64,000 bases of DNA from positions 203,673-267,672 of the forward strand of contig WRLM01000002.1 of assembly GCA_009777615.1 (NCBI GenBank), given 5' to 3'. Each line of letters begins with the position of its first letter. Position 1 is the first letter of the stretch. The notes under the pieces were generated by a model that saw nothing but the letters and a program-made list of their open reading frames with translations, did no database searches and had not been told where the DNA came from. The position numbers were made by a program, and so were the translations under genes. Positions 1 to 8,995 of the stretch are shown here, one piece after another. Source of the DNA: Candidatus Methanoplasma cognatum (GTDB lineage Archaea; Thermoplasmatota; Thermoplasmata; Methanomassiliicoccales; Methanomethylophilaceae).

Positions 1-1
1 T

Positions 2-295
2 TCATTCCCTGTTCCTTACAAGGTGCTCAGGGCGCGCTACGACCATCTTGGTCTTGTTGCCGTCCTTTACATTGATCTCATACGCGGCCCCCCTCGGACC
101 GATGACGACGCCGGTAAGCCCATGGAATCTGGAAAATGGCATACCTTTGTGAACGCTGGGATCAATGATGATGTTGACCTTCTCTCCTGCTTCGAACTGC
201 TGGAAAGCCTTCGTTATGGGCGAAAGTCCGTGCGCCCTCGGTTTTTTCTTCAGGAGCTGGCGGGTCTTTGTCCTTGTTCCTCTGGATGCCTGCAT
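2..295 (-). CDS. rpl21e: 50S ribosomal protein L21e
   Basis: This 97-residue protein is a large-subunit ribosomal protein found in archaea and eukaryotes. The basic N-terminus (SRGTRTKTR) and the SH3-like core ending in PEHLVRNRE match the family, and the length is normal. It is the last gene of a minus-strand operon and starts 1 base after the stop of the Pus10 gene. The stop codon lies at the window edge (2-4), so the gene is complete. Confidence 0.95.
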   Translation of the reverse strand: MQASRGTRTKTRQLLKKKPRAHGLSPITKAFQQFEAGEKVNIIIDPSVHKGMPFSRFHGLTGVVIGPRGAAYEINVKDGNKTKMVVARPEHLVRNRE

Positions 296-296
296 C

Positions 297-1532
297 TTAA
301 TCCCTCGTTGGTTCTTGGTAATTGATCGCTATCACGTCGAGCGTCTGCACGGCGCATCGTATGCCGAGCGCGTCGGAGAAGTTCGGCGCAGTCCTTCCCT
401 CGTCCCCGGAAACGAACTCCTTGACATATGTCCCGGATTCCGTGTTCAGAGTCAGGTCGAACACATCATCGCCTATCATCTCCGCCTTGACCCATAGGAT
501 CCTCCTTTTTCTCACAAGGTCGGCACGTCTGTGCTCCACCCTGCGTGGCGTCCTCTGGTCAATGTGGACATTCTCGAATGATAAGGCTACCTCATTTACT
601 CTTTCTTTATTAACTTTACCCTCAGCTTTGACCCTAACCTTGTATGTTTTGTCGGGGTCAGCGCCTTTGTACTCCTGCACGGCACCGCGGGGAACGAAGT
701 GCAGACAGGTATATCCGGCAAGATCTGACGCGTTAGCCCTCTTTTCAAGCTCGTCGAGGTCGATATCCCTTACCCGAGGTCTGCTTATCTCCAGCACGAA
801 CGGCCTCCCTTCGCCCAGCATGCAGGCGTCTATGTCCTCCCGCCCCATGCCGTGGAAGAAATGCTCCTCCCCTCCGGACATCTCCAGCGCTATGTCGCCG
901 ATTATCTCCTGCACGGACGTTTGGTACATCTTGCCCGTGTCGCTGCATCTGGCACACCCTCTGCCTTTGCAGGCCCTGCAGGGCCATATGGTCTGGGGTA
1001 TCTCGCGGCTGTATTTGTAATACCTTCCGGCGATGAAGACCGGAGCGATATCCAGCGTGACGTCCGCGAACCTGGTGTCGACGCAGGCCACTACCTGCGG
1101 ATTCTTGAACTCGACCGGGCGGTTGATAAGGGGAAGGGCGAGCTTTCCGATCTCTCTGTTGAGCTCCGTCTTGATGGATTCGGTATTCTCAAGCCCGTAC
1201 GTCTCCCAGAGGGCTTTCTCTCTGTCGGAGATCTCCGGCTCTACTCTGGAACCGACGAGGAAATTGTCCGAACGTACGCCGTTTACGCTTTCGGCCACGG
1301 CATTTGCGAACCTGTCCATAAGATCGAACACGTTCTCGCAGAGGCCGCAGACGTCCGGGGCCGGGATATCCTTTCCGTTCACGGACAGAGCCTCTCTGAT
1401 CATCCTGCCGCGTACGTCGTTGGTCATCCCCGTCCCGATTTTTCCGAACATCCTTCCGAGGCAGCGGTCGCACAGGCCGCATGATGCCGGCCCTTCCGCC
1501 TTATCCAGGATCTCCAAGGTCCAGTCTTCCAT
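297..1532 (-). CDS. pus10: tRNA pseudouridine synthase Pus10
   Basis: Pus10 makes pseudouridine 54/55 in the T-arm of archaeal tRNAs. The 411-residue product has two N-terminal CxxC pairs (CGLCDRC near residue 15 and CGLC near 60) expected to bind zinc. The C-terminal catalytic segment GREDIDACMLGEGRPFVLE contains the family's active-site aspartate. An upstream in-frame ATG at 1616 lies inside the KH gene. The ATG at 1532 sits 10 bases after the KH stop and begins the conserved MEDW region, so I chose it. It belongs to the aIF1A-rio1-KH-pus10-L21e operon. Confidence 0.92.
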   Translation of the reverse strand: MEDWTLEILDKAEGPASCGLCDRCLGRMFGKIGTGMTNDVRGRMIREALSVNGKDIPAPDVCGLCENVFDLMDRFANAVAESVNGVRSDNFLVGSRVEPEISDREKALWETYGLENTESIKTELNREIGKLALPLINRPVEFKNPQVVACVDTRFADVTLDIAPVFIAGRYYKYSREIPQTIWPCRACKGRGCARCSDTGKMYQTSVQEIIGDIALEMSGGEEHFFHGMGREDIDACMLGEGRPFVLEISRPRVRDIDLDELEKRANASDLAGYTCLHFVPRGAVQEYKGADPDKTYKVRVKAEGKVNKERVNEVALSFENVHIDQRTPRRVEHRRADLVRKRRILWVKAEMIGDDVFDLTLNTESGTYVKEFVSGDEGRTAPNFSDALGIRCAVQTLDVIAINYQEPTRD

Positions 1533-1542
1533 AGCATTACGC

Positions 1543-2088
1543 TCACAGGTCAAAACCCATCTCGGCGATCCTGAGCCTTGGGCGCTGGCTTTCCAGATAA
1601 TGGTATACGGTGGCATGCTCGCTTCCGTTCAGGATGAGTTCCACCGCATGTTTTGCTACCGGAAGGCTGATGGAATTCCCGATCAGGGATACGGTGTTCC
1701 CGTACACCGACATGTAGCAGCCGGTAAGCTCCTCTATGATCCTTCTGGTCTTTCCGCCGGTGCCTATAAGCCTTCCTCTTACCCTCCCCAGCTGGTTGGG
1801 TCTGCTCCCGGCAACATCCTTCAGGTCTATCGTTTCGAAGTATTCGTCATCCTCGAAAAGCCGTACCGCTTTGTCAGGGTTGAATCCTCTCCCTATTGCT
1901 TTGATCACATCCATGATCTTGAGGGCCATAAGGGGGTCGGTGCCTTCGGCCTCTTCATTGAAAAGGACCAGTCCTTCGGCGTCGATATCCAGCTTTATCC
2001 CGGATGTCTTTTCCAGCATCTTCTTTGTTTCGCCGCTCTTTCCTATGAGTGTACCGACGCGGTCATTCGGTATTTTTACAGACCTCAT
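1543..2088 (-). CDS. Archaeal KH-domain protein (Dim2/Pno1/Krr1-like)
   Basis: The 181-residue protein has two KH RNA-binding domains. The first carries the GxxG loop GKSGET near residue 17, and the second carries GTGGKT near residue 110. Archaeal homologues pair with Rio1 and aIF1A/aIF2 genes and are thought to act in 16S rRNA 3'-end maturation, as eukaryotic Pno1/Dim2 does. Its ATG overlaps the Rio1 stop codon (ATGA), so translation is probably coupled. The role in ribosome biogenesis is inferred from family and neighbours. Confidence 0.88.
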   Translation of the reverse strand: MRSVKIPNDRVGTLIGKSGETKKMLEKTSGIKLDIDAEGLVLFNEEAEGTDPLMALKIMDVIKAIGRGFNPDKAVRLFEDDEYFETIDLKDVAGSRPNQLGRVRGRLIGTGGKTRRIIEELTGCYMSVYGNTVSLIGNSISLPVAKHAVELILNGSEHATVYHYLESQRPRLRIAEMGFDL

Positions 2089-2882
2089 TCCTCATCCTCT
2101 CCGTCGTCATCCGTACCGTTCAATATTTCATCCATTATCTTATCGGGACTTATCACGTCCGCCCCTCTGTTCCTGAAGAAACGGTTGACGTTGTTGATGT
2201 CCCTTATCAATAGGTCCTTGGCGTTGAAAAAGTCATTGGCCATGGCCTGTCCGCAGTCTATCAGTATAGGCTGGCCTTCCCAGACCAGCACGTTGTACTC
2301 GCTGAGATCCCCGTGTACAAGGTGGGCGTCCTTCCACCCGTCTATGATGAAAGAGAGGACCTCGTCGTACATCTCCGTCGGATCATCCAGCGTAACATCC
2401 TTAAGCTGGGGGGCCGGACCGCTCTCCCCGCCTATGTATTCCATCAGAAGGCAGTTCTTGTCAAATGTTATCGGCTCCGGCACGGGCAGTCCCGCCTCGG
2501 CGTATCTCTGGAGGTTCTTGAACTCCTTGTTGGCCCACGCGTAGATCAGTTTCCACCGGTTGCCGGCAACACCCCTGAACCTGGGGTCGCCCTCGATATA
2601 TCTGCCGACGTTCTTGAAGGTCGACGTGGAGGTCCTGAAGATCTTGAGTGCGACCGGGTCCCCGTCCTCGTCCGTAGCGTAGAAAACGTTCCCTTCCTTT
2701 CCGGTGGAGATCGGATACTGCACAGTGTCGATGAAACCGCTTTTCATGAGCTCATAGATGGTCATCAGAGTCTTCTTGTCAAAGACCTCTCCGTCCGTCT
2801 GGCGCTCGTCACCCGTCTTATTGGTCTTCAGGGCGTCTACGCGCTGTTCAAGATAAGAGAATTTCTCGTCGTAGGAGGGCAG
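2085..2882 (-). CDS. rio1: RIO-type serine/threonine kinase Rio1 (CTG start proposed)
   Basis: Rio1 is an atypical kinase/ATPase acting late in small-subunit maturation. The core shows STGKEGNVF (P-loop), VALKIF (lysine), VHGDLSEYNVLV (catalytic loop) and LIDCGQA (metal loop). The first ATG (2765) would remove about 39 residues that look like the normal Rio1 N-terminus (YDEKFSYLEQRVD and EVFDKKTL). That stretch is open back to an in-frame TGA at 2883-2885. The only start-like codon is CTG at 2882, six bases after a GGTGGTG ribosome-binding site. I therefore call a CTG start giving 265 residues; an ATG start or a sequence error are the alternatives. Confidence 0.82.
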   Translation of the reverse strand: MPSYDEKFSYLEQRVDALKTNKTGDERQTDGEVFDKKTLMTIYELMKSGFIDTVQYPISTGKEGNVFYATDEDGDPVALKIFRTSTSTFKNVGRYIEGDPRFRGVAGNRWKLIYAWANKEFKNLQRYAEAGLPVPEPITFDKNCLLMEYIGGESGPAPQLKDVTLDDPTEMYDEVLSFIIDGWKDAHLVHGDLSEYNVLVWEGQPILIDCGQAMANDFFNAKDLLIRDINNVNRFFRNRGADVISPDKIMDEILNGTDDDGEDEE

Positions 2883-2899
2883 TCAGAACACCACCGTTT

Positions 2900-3229
2900 T
2901 CAAAAGATGTCCAGGGCCGCCGGCACCTTACCCTTCTTGCTGAGGTTCACCGCCTGGGTCCTGGTATATCTGAACCTCACGTCACATTTGTCGGGCTGGA
3001 AATCCCAGAGCGAGACGATCAGCAGGTCCCCCTCGCGTATCCACATCCTCTTCTTGATCTTGCCCGGGATGCGGCCTACTCTGGATACTCCGTCCTCGCA
3101 CATCACCTTTATCTTTGATGCACCGAGCAGCTGGTCGGCTATTCCGAACATCTCGCCTTCTTTTATGTTCGGCATACGTACGCGTGATACGTCTTCCTCT
3201 GTGCTCTCAAACGGCTCTTCTGCGGGCAT
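2900..3229 (-). CDS. eif1A: Translation initiation factor aIF1A
   Basis: This OB-fold factor binds the ribosomal A site during initiation. The body from MPNIKEGEMFGIADQLLGASKIKVMC through GRIPGKIKKRMWIREGDLLIV is typical. An in-frame upstream ATG (3259) is possible, but the ATG at 3229 follows a GGAG site by about 8 bases and gives the usual 109 residues. It is the first gene of the minus-strand translation operon. Confidence 0.94.
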   Translation of the reverse strand: MPAEEPFESTEEDVSRVRMPNIKEGEMFGIADQLLGASKIKVMCEDGVSRVGRIPGKIKKRMWIREGDLLIVSLWDFQPDKCDVRFRYTRTQAVNLSKKGKVPAALDIF

Positions 3230-3363
3230 TTGATGATCTCCGTGCAGGCCATGTAACATTAATCTCTTTTAAATGTTATCCTAAGACGCATAAACTTTTT
3301 ATCAAAACAATGCGGGTCCGCAACAAAAAACTATTTTAACCATATCAATAATGAGCGCCGTAA

Positions 3364-3436
3364 GCTCTGATAGTGTAGCGGCCAATCATTCAGCCCTTTC
3401 GAGGCTGACACCCGGGTTCGAATCCCGGTCAGAGCA
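3364..3436 (+). tRNA. tRNA-Glu (TTC)
   Basis: This is a 73-base cloverleaf without an intron. The acceptor stem is GCTCTGA/TCAGAGC with discriminator A. The anticodon stem CAGCC/GGCTG encloses the loop CTTTCGA, giving anticodon TTC at 3398-3400. The T-arm is CCGGG-TTCGAAT-CCCGG. CCA is not encoded. Confidence 0.96.
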
Positions 3437-3445
3437 CATACCCCT

Positions 3446-4552
3446 TTACGATCTGAAGAGTTTCTTGCGGTACGCGTCGCTTTTCTTTGCGATCTCGTCC
3501 ACGTTGTCCCTGTTAACGATATGCACCTCCGGCAATTTCTTGGGATTCGACGTCAGCATGGCCTTCATCAGGTACGGATCGGAGAAGTCCTTCCTTTTCA
3601 GTTTCTCCCTGTCCCAGTTCCCGATGAGGTCGAAGACCGCTTCTATCCCTTCATTATAGAACTCCTGAGCTAACACCGCCGCGACCGTGCAGTCCCTGGA
3701 CATCACCGCGACGTTTGATTTCCTGACCGCGAAGTCGCAGCCGTTGAAGGACATAGCCAGACCGCCTCTGTCCTGTATCGTGTCCAGCGCATGGATGTCG
3801 GTTATGTCCCCTCCTATGAACGCCGTACCTTCGAAATCGATCTCCGTCCTTCTCCTCAGGTCGATGAGGAAGTACGCTTTCTCGTTCGCTCCGACCGCCC
3901 TCATGTTCCTCATCATCGCCGAGATCGGCAGTTCCCTGATCTTTATGTTGAATATGTCATCCAGGGTCCTTATCATATCCACTTCGTCCTGCTGAAGCTT
4001 TACGGGGACATCCAGCTCATACTCCTGTCCGGGCATCCTCAGGCCGGTGATCTTGCGCGACATCTCCCTGAGGGCCTTTGCGTCCTCTCTGCTGATCTTG
4101 TTCTCATCGAATGAAAGGTTCGTAAAGTCGACCACGCCCAGAGGGAGGCCGAGTTCGTCGCAGACATTCAGGACGTTATGCTCGTAAGACGTAGTTGTAA
4201 TGAATGTGGGCATGGTGTCCATCAGATGCCCCATGGCCCTCTTCGCTTCAGGCAAGAGCCTCAGCGACTCGCCGCAGTGTTTCATCGCCGCATAGTCGGT
4301 CATGCCGAACGCCTTCAGGAAGGGCGCGATGAACCTCATGACATTACCGGAACGTCCGTCCGACCTGTTCAGCACATAAGCGACGATATCGTCGTATCTC
4401 GCTATGAGATCGTAGAACTTGTCGCCTTTGGCTATGAACCTCTGGCACAGGTCCCTGGAACTGTTGTTGGACTGAAGGAACCCTTTGCAGCTGCATACGA
4501 GCTGTTTGTCATGAACAAGACCTAATTCGGCAAGGGGGTCGTACTCGTTCAT
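3446..4552 (-). CDS. Archaeal HAD-superfamily protein (EhaR/COG4030-like)
   Basis: The 368-residue protein ends in a HAD-type phosphatase segment (GGDITDIHALDTIQDRGGLAMSFNGCDFAV). This is motif IV plus the Cof-like substrate loop, followed by a late SRDC. A CSCKGF motif lies near residue 20. Methanogens carry a related HAD protein sometimes named EhaR, but nothing here links it to a hydrogenase. The substrate is unknown. It ends 9 bases after tRNA-Glu on the opposite strand. Confidence 0.6.
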   Translation of the reverse strand: MNEYDPLAELGLVHDKQLVCSCKGFLQSNNSSRDLCQRFIAKGDKFYDLIARYDDIVAYVLNRSDGRSGNVMRFIAPFLKAFGMTDYAAMKHCGESLRLLPEAKRAMGHLMDTMPTFITTTSYEHNVLNVCDELGLPLGVVDFTNLSFDENKISREDAKALREMSRKITGLRMPGQEYELDVPVKLQQDEVDMIRTLDDIFNIKIRELPISAMMRNMRAVGANEKAYFLIDLRRRTEIDFEGTAFIGGDITDIHALDTIQDRGGLAMSFNGCDFAVRKSNVAVMSRDCTVAAVLAQEFYNEGIEAVFDLIGNWDREKLKRKDFSDPYLMKAMLTSNPKKLPEVHIVNRDNVDEIAKKSDAYRKKLFRS

Positions 4553-4560
4553 GTAACACC

Positions 4561-5379
4561 TCAGAGAGATCTCTCGACCTCGGAGGTCACATCATACGGT
4601 TTCATCAGTACTTTGCCGTCCTCCACAAGCCTCTTTTCTTCGATCCTTACCTTGCCGCCCGCGAACAGCCCGATCGTCGAAACGATAAGCGGCAGTTCCC
4701 GTCTGGCTCCCTCTTCCCTGATCTTCTTGAAGAGCGGCTCCTCCGCGCCCTCCGCTCTTATCACGTCCTCCAGCGATGAGGAGGCGACCTTCCTATCCAG
4801 GTCTTTCCAGAGGGTGTCGAACCCGCGGCCTCTGATAGGGAATCCGCAATATGTCAGCGCGGCGCCTCTGTCCCACTCCTCCGTGCATATGTGGATCATC
4901 GCGCCGTGCCTGTCCGCTTTGTCTCTTATCAAAGACCATATGACCTCCTCCCAGGTCCCTTTCGGACCGTCCGGGAGCGCGGGGTGGAGGTTGATCATAT
5001 CGTACTCCCTGCAGGTGTCGTCGTCCATCCAAAGCATGTATCCGGCGAGCACGCCGAGGTCGAATCCGTATGTGCCGGTGAGTTCTCTAAGCTTCTTCCC
5101 GTATTCGTTCCTCCAGGCCTTCTCGTCGCTCTTGCGCAGATCGGGAAGGAACTCCTTCCATGACAGCTTTATCAGAGGTATGCCGTAACTTTCGACCAGA
5201 TCGAAGAACATCTTTCTCTGTTCCTTCTTGGGGTTCGGCTCCTCTTCGTTGTTCCAATTGCAGAACACAAATGATATTTCCACATCCAGCTGTCCGCGTT
5301 CCTTTTTGTCCATGACCGTTTTCAAAAGATTCCTGGAACCAGGACCTCTTCCCGTAGAGAACCACCCCAGCCTGAGCAT
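4561..5379 (-). CDS. Formyltransferase family protein (PurN-like)
   Basis: The 272-residue product has a GART/formyltransferase fold. MLRLGWFSTGRGPGSRNLL resembles the phosphate-binding start, and INLHPALPDGPKG supplies the family's N-x-H motif. HGAMIHICTEEWDRGAAL lies where the catalytic aspartate loop is expected. It may formylate a nucleotide or sugar-nucleotide, as glycinamide-ribonucleotide formyltransferase does, but it diverges from canonical PurN, so I name only the family. Its stop lies 8 bases before the HAD gene start, which suggests co-transcription. Confidence 0.7.
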   Translation of the reverse strand: MLRLGWFSTGRGPGSRNLLKTVMDKKERGQLDVEISFVFCNWNNEEEPNPKKEQRKMFFDLVESYGIPLIKLSWKEFLPDLRKSDEKAWRNEYGKKLRELTGTYGFDLGVLAGYMLWMDDDTCREYDMINLHPALPDGPKGTWEEVIWSLIRDKADRHGAMIHICTEEWDRGAALTYCGFPIRGRGFDTLWKDLDRKVASSSLEDVIRAEGAEEPLFKKIREEGARRELPLIVSTIGLFAGGKVRIEEKRLVEDGKVLMKPYDVTSEVERSL

Positions 5380-5416
5380 GATATCATTCAGCCTAAGGAG
5401 ATGACAGTATATTTCT

Positions 5417-5824
5417 TTATACGTCGAATATGACCGTCACCGACGGTTCGACGGCATCCACGGACATCATGTGGAAGGTCACGGCCTTGATCTCCGATCT
5501 TATGCGGTGGCGTTCCCTGTCTAGATTCTCTCCCTTTCCGGTGCATATCACCCTGCCGCCGTCGAACCTGACGGCAAGATCGCACAGCACGACCCCGTCG
5601 CAATCTTCGAGGAAAAGCAATTCCGACAGGAAGGAGTACAGCCGATCCTCCGGGCCATCCCCGGATACCGTTATCTCAAAGGTCTTGACTGGTCTGATCC
5701 CGGAAAGGTCGACGGTCTGATCGAAGAGCGCATAGCCCGCGTTGGCGAAACACTCTTCCAGCGTCCCCCCGTAGGCTTTGACCATAAGGTCCGCGGTATG
5801 GTCGATCAGGTCATATCTTCTCAT
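5417..5824 (-). CDS. Archease (RtcB-activating protein)
   Basis: Archease helps the tRNA-splicing ligase RtcB through its guanylylation cycle. The protein begins with the family signature YDLIDHTADLMVKAYGGTLEECFANA and ends with the conserved KAVTFHMM and VTVIFDV strands. Conserved acidic metal-binding positions (D8, D12) are present. Length is normal at 135 residues. No rtcB is in the window. Confidence 0.93.
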   Translation of the reverse strand: MRRYDLIDHTADLMVKAYGGTLEECFANAGYALFDQTVDLSGIRPVKTFEITVSGDGPEDRLYSFLSELLFLEDCDGVVLCDLAVRFDGGRVICTGKGENLDRERHRIRSEIKAVTFHMMSVDAVEPSVTVIFDV

Positions 5825-5913
5825 GTTCCCCGATATGGCGGAGGGGTATATGGTGTTGCTGTCCTCCTTCCATGTGCGTAAACCTTAATACGAATCACCC
5901 GATTTGTCCGTCC

Positions 5914-6720
5914 ATGCGCATAACCATCGTCGGTTGCGGTTCCATCGGTTCCAAGCTTGCAAAAGCAGCCGATGCGATCAGCGAGGTCAAAAGGATCTAT
6001 CTTCTGGATAAGAGTAAAGAGGTCGCCGAAAGTACGGCGGCGGGGCTGAAGAAAGCGATAGTGATAGATTCTGTCGAGGATGAACTTTACCATTCCGACC
6101 TCGTGATAGAGGCGGCCTCACAGGAGGCGGCGAAGGAGATCCTCCCGAAGGTCGTCTCGAGAGGCGTGGACATAATGATAATGTCCGTCGGTTCTCTTGT
6201 CGACGATGACTTCAGGAACATGGTCTTTGACAAGGCCAGGACGGCCGAGGCGAAGGTATACATCCCCACCGGCGCGCTGTGCGGCTGCGACGGACTCAGA
6301 TCAGCATCCGTCGACGAACTGGATGAGGTCGAACTGATAAGTATGAAAGGTCCGAAGAGCCTTCTGGGCGTGGAGTACATGGAGAGCAGGGGGATAGACG
6401 TGGAGAAGATCACCGAGAAAACGACCATCTACAGCGGATATGCCAGAGAGGCGGTTAAGCTGTTCCCGAGGAACATCAATGTGGCCGCGACGGTAAGCCT
6501 TCTGGGCATAGGATTCGACAAAACGAAGGTCACGGTAGTGGTGGATCCTGAGATAAAGAGCAACTCCCATGAACTGAGGATCAAAGGGAGATTCGGGGAG
6601 ATGAACTGCCACACTTACAATGTTCCGGAGCCGGACAACCCGAGGACATCGCATCTGGCGACCCTTTCGGCGATAGCGGCATTGAAGAGGATAGTCCGCA
6701 ACGAGTGGTTCGGCGTCTAA
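5914..6720 (+). CDS. nadX: L-aspartate dehydrogenase NadX
   Basis: This enzyme oxidises aspartate to iminoaspartate for NAD synthesis. The 268-residue protein starts with a Rossmann motif (ITIVGCGSIGSKLAKA). It carries the family segment IPTGALCGCDGLRSA and the C-terminal ELRIKGRFGEMNCHTYNVPEPDNPRTSHLATLSA. Upstream in-frame ATG 5872 adds 14 unconserved residues, so the ATG at 5914 is preferred. It is transcribed away from archease. Confidence 0.9.
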   Translation: MRITIVGCGSIGSKLAKAADAISEVKRIYLLDKSKEVAESTAAGLKKAIVIDSVEDELYHSDLVIEAASQEAAKEILPKVVSRGVDIMIMSVGSLVDDDFRNMVFDKARTAEAKVYIPTGALCGCDGLRSASVDELDEVELISMKGPKSLLGVEYMESRGIDVEKITEKTTIYSGYAREAVKLFPRNINVAATVSLLGIGFDKTKVTVVVDPEIKSNSHELRIKGRFGEMNCHTYNVPEPDNPRTSHLATLSAIAALKRIVRNEWFGV

Positions 6721-6756
6721 GCAAACCTTTTAGCAGACATTATCTTATTATTGAAT

Positions 6757-7845
6757 ATGGAAAGGTCACGTGCCGAAAGGCTGATCTCAAATGCGGAAGG
6801 TCTCGATGCGATAGTCATACTGAATGACGGAGACCCGTTCCTGGATTCCACGTTCTGGTATCTGACGGAATTGACGGGGGGATCGTTCGAAGGTTCCATG
6901 GCGGTCGTCCGTAAGGACGGGAGCCTGGATGTCATTGTCAGCGTCCTGGAAGCGGAAACGGCCGCGGCCAGCAAAGGGGATGTGCGCGTTTACCATGACC
7001 GCGAAGAAAGGGATGGTTATCTCAGGGAAGCGCTGAAAGGCGCCTCTAAAGTTGGGTTCAACACCCACAACGCATCTTATTCGATGGTCGAGTACGTAAA
7101 GAGGACTGCCAAAGGGATCGATGTGATAGACGCCGCGCCGGCGGTCTTATCGACGGTCACTGTGAAAGATGACAAGGAGATAGAGCTGATAAGGAAGGCG
7201 TGCGGGATATCCTCGCGGGTCGCAGGGGAGATACCGGACGTGCTCTCAGAAGGCGTGACAGAGAAAGAAGCGGCTTTCAGAATTGACGCGAGGATGAGAG
7301 AGCTCGGCGGAACGGGTAACGCATTTGATACCATATCCGCATTCGGCGCTAACAGCTCGAAGCCGCATCATTCCCCCACCGATAGGAAGCTAAGTAAAGG
7401 CGACACGGCGCTTTTCGACTTCGGCACCAAATTTGACAGATACTGTTCGGACATGACCAGAACGGTCTTTCTGTCGAGGCCGCCGGAGATCCTGGAGCGG
7501 GCGTACGAGACAGTTCTGGAGGCTCAGGCAGCGGGGATCGAGAGATACATGGACGGAGCGCCGGCCAAGGATGCGGACCTTGCCGCAAGGGAGGTTATCG
7601 ACAGAACGGAGTTCAAAGGGAAGTTCATTCATTCTTTTGGCCACGGTATAGGCATGGATGTGCATCAGGGCATATCAGTATCGCCAAGATCTGAGCACAT
7701 CCTGAAAGAGGGGAACGTCGTTTCGGCAGAGCCCGGGATATACATCCCGGGGGTTGGCGGAATTAGGATAGAAGATACCTGCCTGATAACAAAGAACGGA
7801 TGCGAAAGGCTCACCGATTTCGACAGAAGGATCACATTTGTCTGA
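6757..7845 (+). CDS. M24 metallopeptidase (Xaa-Pro peptidase type)
   Basis: The 362-residue protein has a creatinase-like N-terminal domain and a pita-bread C-terminal domain. The five metal ligands can be placed: two aspartates in DFGTKFDRYCSDMTRTV, a histidine in HSFGHGIGMDVHQG, and glutamates in EPGIYIPGVGGIRIEDT. It is a cytosolic prolyl dipeptidase or aminopeptidase. TTG at 6751 is in frame, but ATG at 6757 is the likelier start. It follows nadX by 36 bases. Confidence 0.88.
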   Translation: MERSRAERLISNAEGLDAIVILNDGDPFLDSTFWYLTELTGGSFEGSMAVVRKDGSLDVIVSVLEAETAAASKGDVRVYHDREERDGYLREALKGASKVGFNTHNASYSMVEYVKRTAKGIDVIDAAPAVLSTVTVKDDKEIELIRKACGISSRVAGEIPDVLSEGVTEKEAAFRIDARMRELGGTGNAFDTISAFGANSSKPHHSPTDRKLSKGDTALFDFGTKFDRYCSDMTRTVFLSRPPEILERAYETVLEAQAAGIERYMDGAPAKDADLAAREVIDRTEFKGKFIHSFGHGIGMDVHQGISVSPRSEHILKEGNVVSAEPGIYIPGVGGIRIEDTCLITKNGCERLTDFDRRITFV

Positions 7846-7873
7846 ACGGCCGAATCATCCCCCGACAAGAGTT

Positions 7874-8983
7874 TTATCCGGCTGCCTGATGTACCAGCTT
7901 GTAATTGGCACTTCGGCCGCCCGCTTTGTCTGTGATCAAAATGCCCTTTTCGATAAGATCCTTAATGTCGCGCAAAGCAGTGTCGGCAGAACATTTTGTT
8001 ATCTTTGCCCATTTTGAGGTTGTCAGGTTTCCGGAAAAGCCATCAAACAGTTTGTTGATCATGAGACGTTGGCGCTCGTTGATCACGACATCCTTATACT
8101 TTTCCCAAAACGCCGCTTTCAGCAGGATGTTCTGCATACTCTCCTCCGTTTCCTTCAGGGCGCTCCTGAGAGAGCTTAGAAACCATGTGAGCCACTCTGT
8201 GATGTCGCTTCCGCCGTGTTGCGCCTTTTTTAGTGTTTCATAATACTCGCTGCGCCGAGAAAGAAGTTGGTTCGACAGGCTGTAGAAACGTTCCGCAGAT
8301 TTTTCGCTACGGGCAAGCAATAGATCTGAGATCGCCCGTGCGATCCGTCCGTTACCGTCGTCGAAAGGGTGGATGATGACAAACCAGAAATGTGCGATAG
8401 CAGACCTCAGCACGTCGTCTATGATGATTTTATCATCATTGAACCATGAAAGGAACTTGTCCATTTCTGCTTTCACATCCTTCGCGGCAACCGCCTCATA
8501 ATGGACTTTTTCCTTTCCTATAGCGCCCGAGACCACCTGCATCTCTTCGGTCCGGTACTTCGCCACTGTGATCTTGTTCATTCCGCTGTATCCAGTCGGA
8601 AAAAGCGCGGCGTGCCATCCGAACAGGCGCTCTTCCGTCAGCGGACTTTGATAATTTTGCGTGGCGTCAAGCATCATTTCGACGACGCCCTCCACGTTGC
8701 GGGACGTTGCGACAAGCCCCGCCGCATTTATTCCGAGACGCCGGGCGATAGAGGAGCGGACCTGCTCATAATCCAATCTTTCACCTTCGATTTCCGATGA
8801 CTTCAGCACATCAAGCGTCAGATTATCAAGATTTTTTTCCTCTTTCGATGAAAAACCGAATGAATGGACCCGCCCAAGGATCTTACCCTGCAAAAGGCGG
8901 ACCTCGCCTAACGGAACACTCAGGGCCGCATTCTGCCAAGTGAAATCCGTCCAATTCTCGTGTTGATAGATATATGTGGGCAT
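7874..8983 (-). CDS. Fic family protein with C-terminal winged helix
   Basis: The 369-residue protein carries the Fic active site HPFDDGNGRIARA (residues 205-217), which typically AMPylates hydroxyl side chains. An N-terminal inhibitory motif SSEIEGE (about 62-68) marks a self-inhibited class II Fic. The final 80 residues form a winged-helix segment (LTTSKWAKITKCSADTALRDIKDLIEKGILI) likely to bind DNA. The ATG at 8983 is about 20-30 bases from a TATA-like stretch (9001-9012), so the mRNA is probably leaderless. An upstream repeat array may be its operator. Targets are unknown. Confidence 0.9.
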   Translation of the reverse strand: MPTYIYQHENWTDFTWQNAALSVPLGEVRLLQGKILGRVHSFGFSSKEEKNLDNLTLDVLKSSEIEGERLDYEQVRSSIARRLGINAAGLVATSRNVEGVVEMMLDATQNYQSPLTEERLFGWHAALFPTGYSGMNKITVAKYRTEEMQVVSGAIGKEKVHYEAVAAKDVKAEMDKFLSWFNDDKIIIDDVLRSAIAHFWFVIIHPFDDGNGRIARAISDLLLARSEKSAERFYSLSNQLLSRRSEYYETLKKAQHGGSDITEWLTWFLSSLRSALKETEESMQNILLKAAFWEKYKDVVINERQRLMINKLFDGFSGNLTTSKWAKITKCSADTALRDIKDLIEKGILITDKAGGRSANYKLVHQAAG

Positions 8984-8995
8984 CAAAAATGGTCA

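Noticed and set aside
1033..2544. 503-residue plus-strand frame
   Set aside because: It is antisense to pus10, the KH gene and rio1, all of which have clear family motifs.
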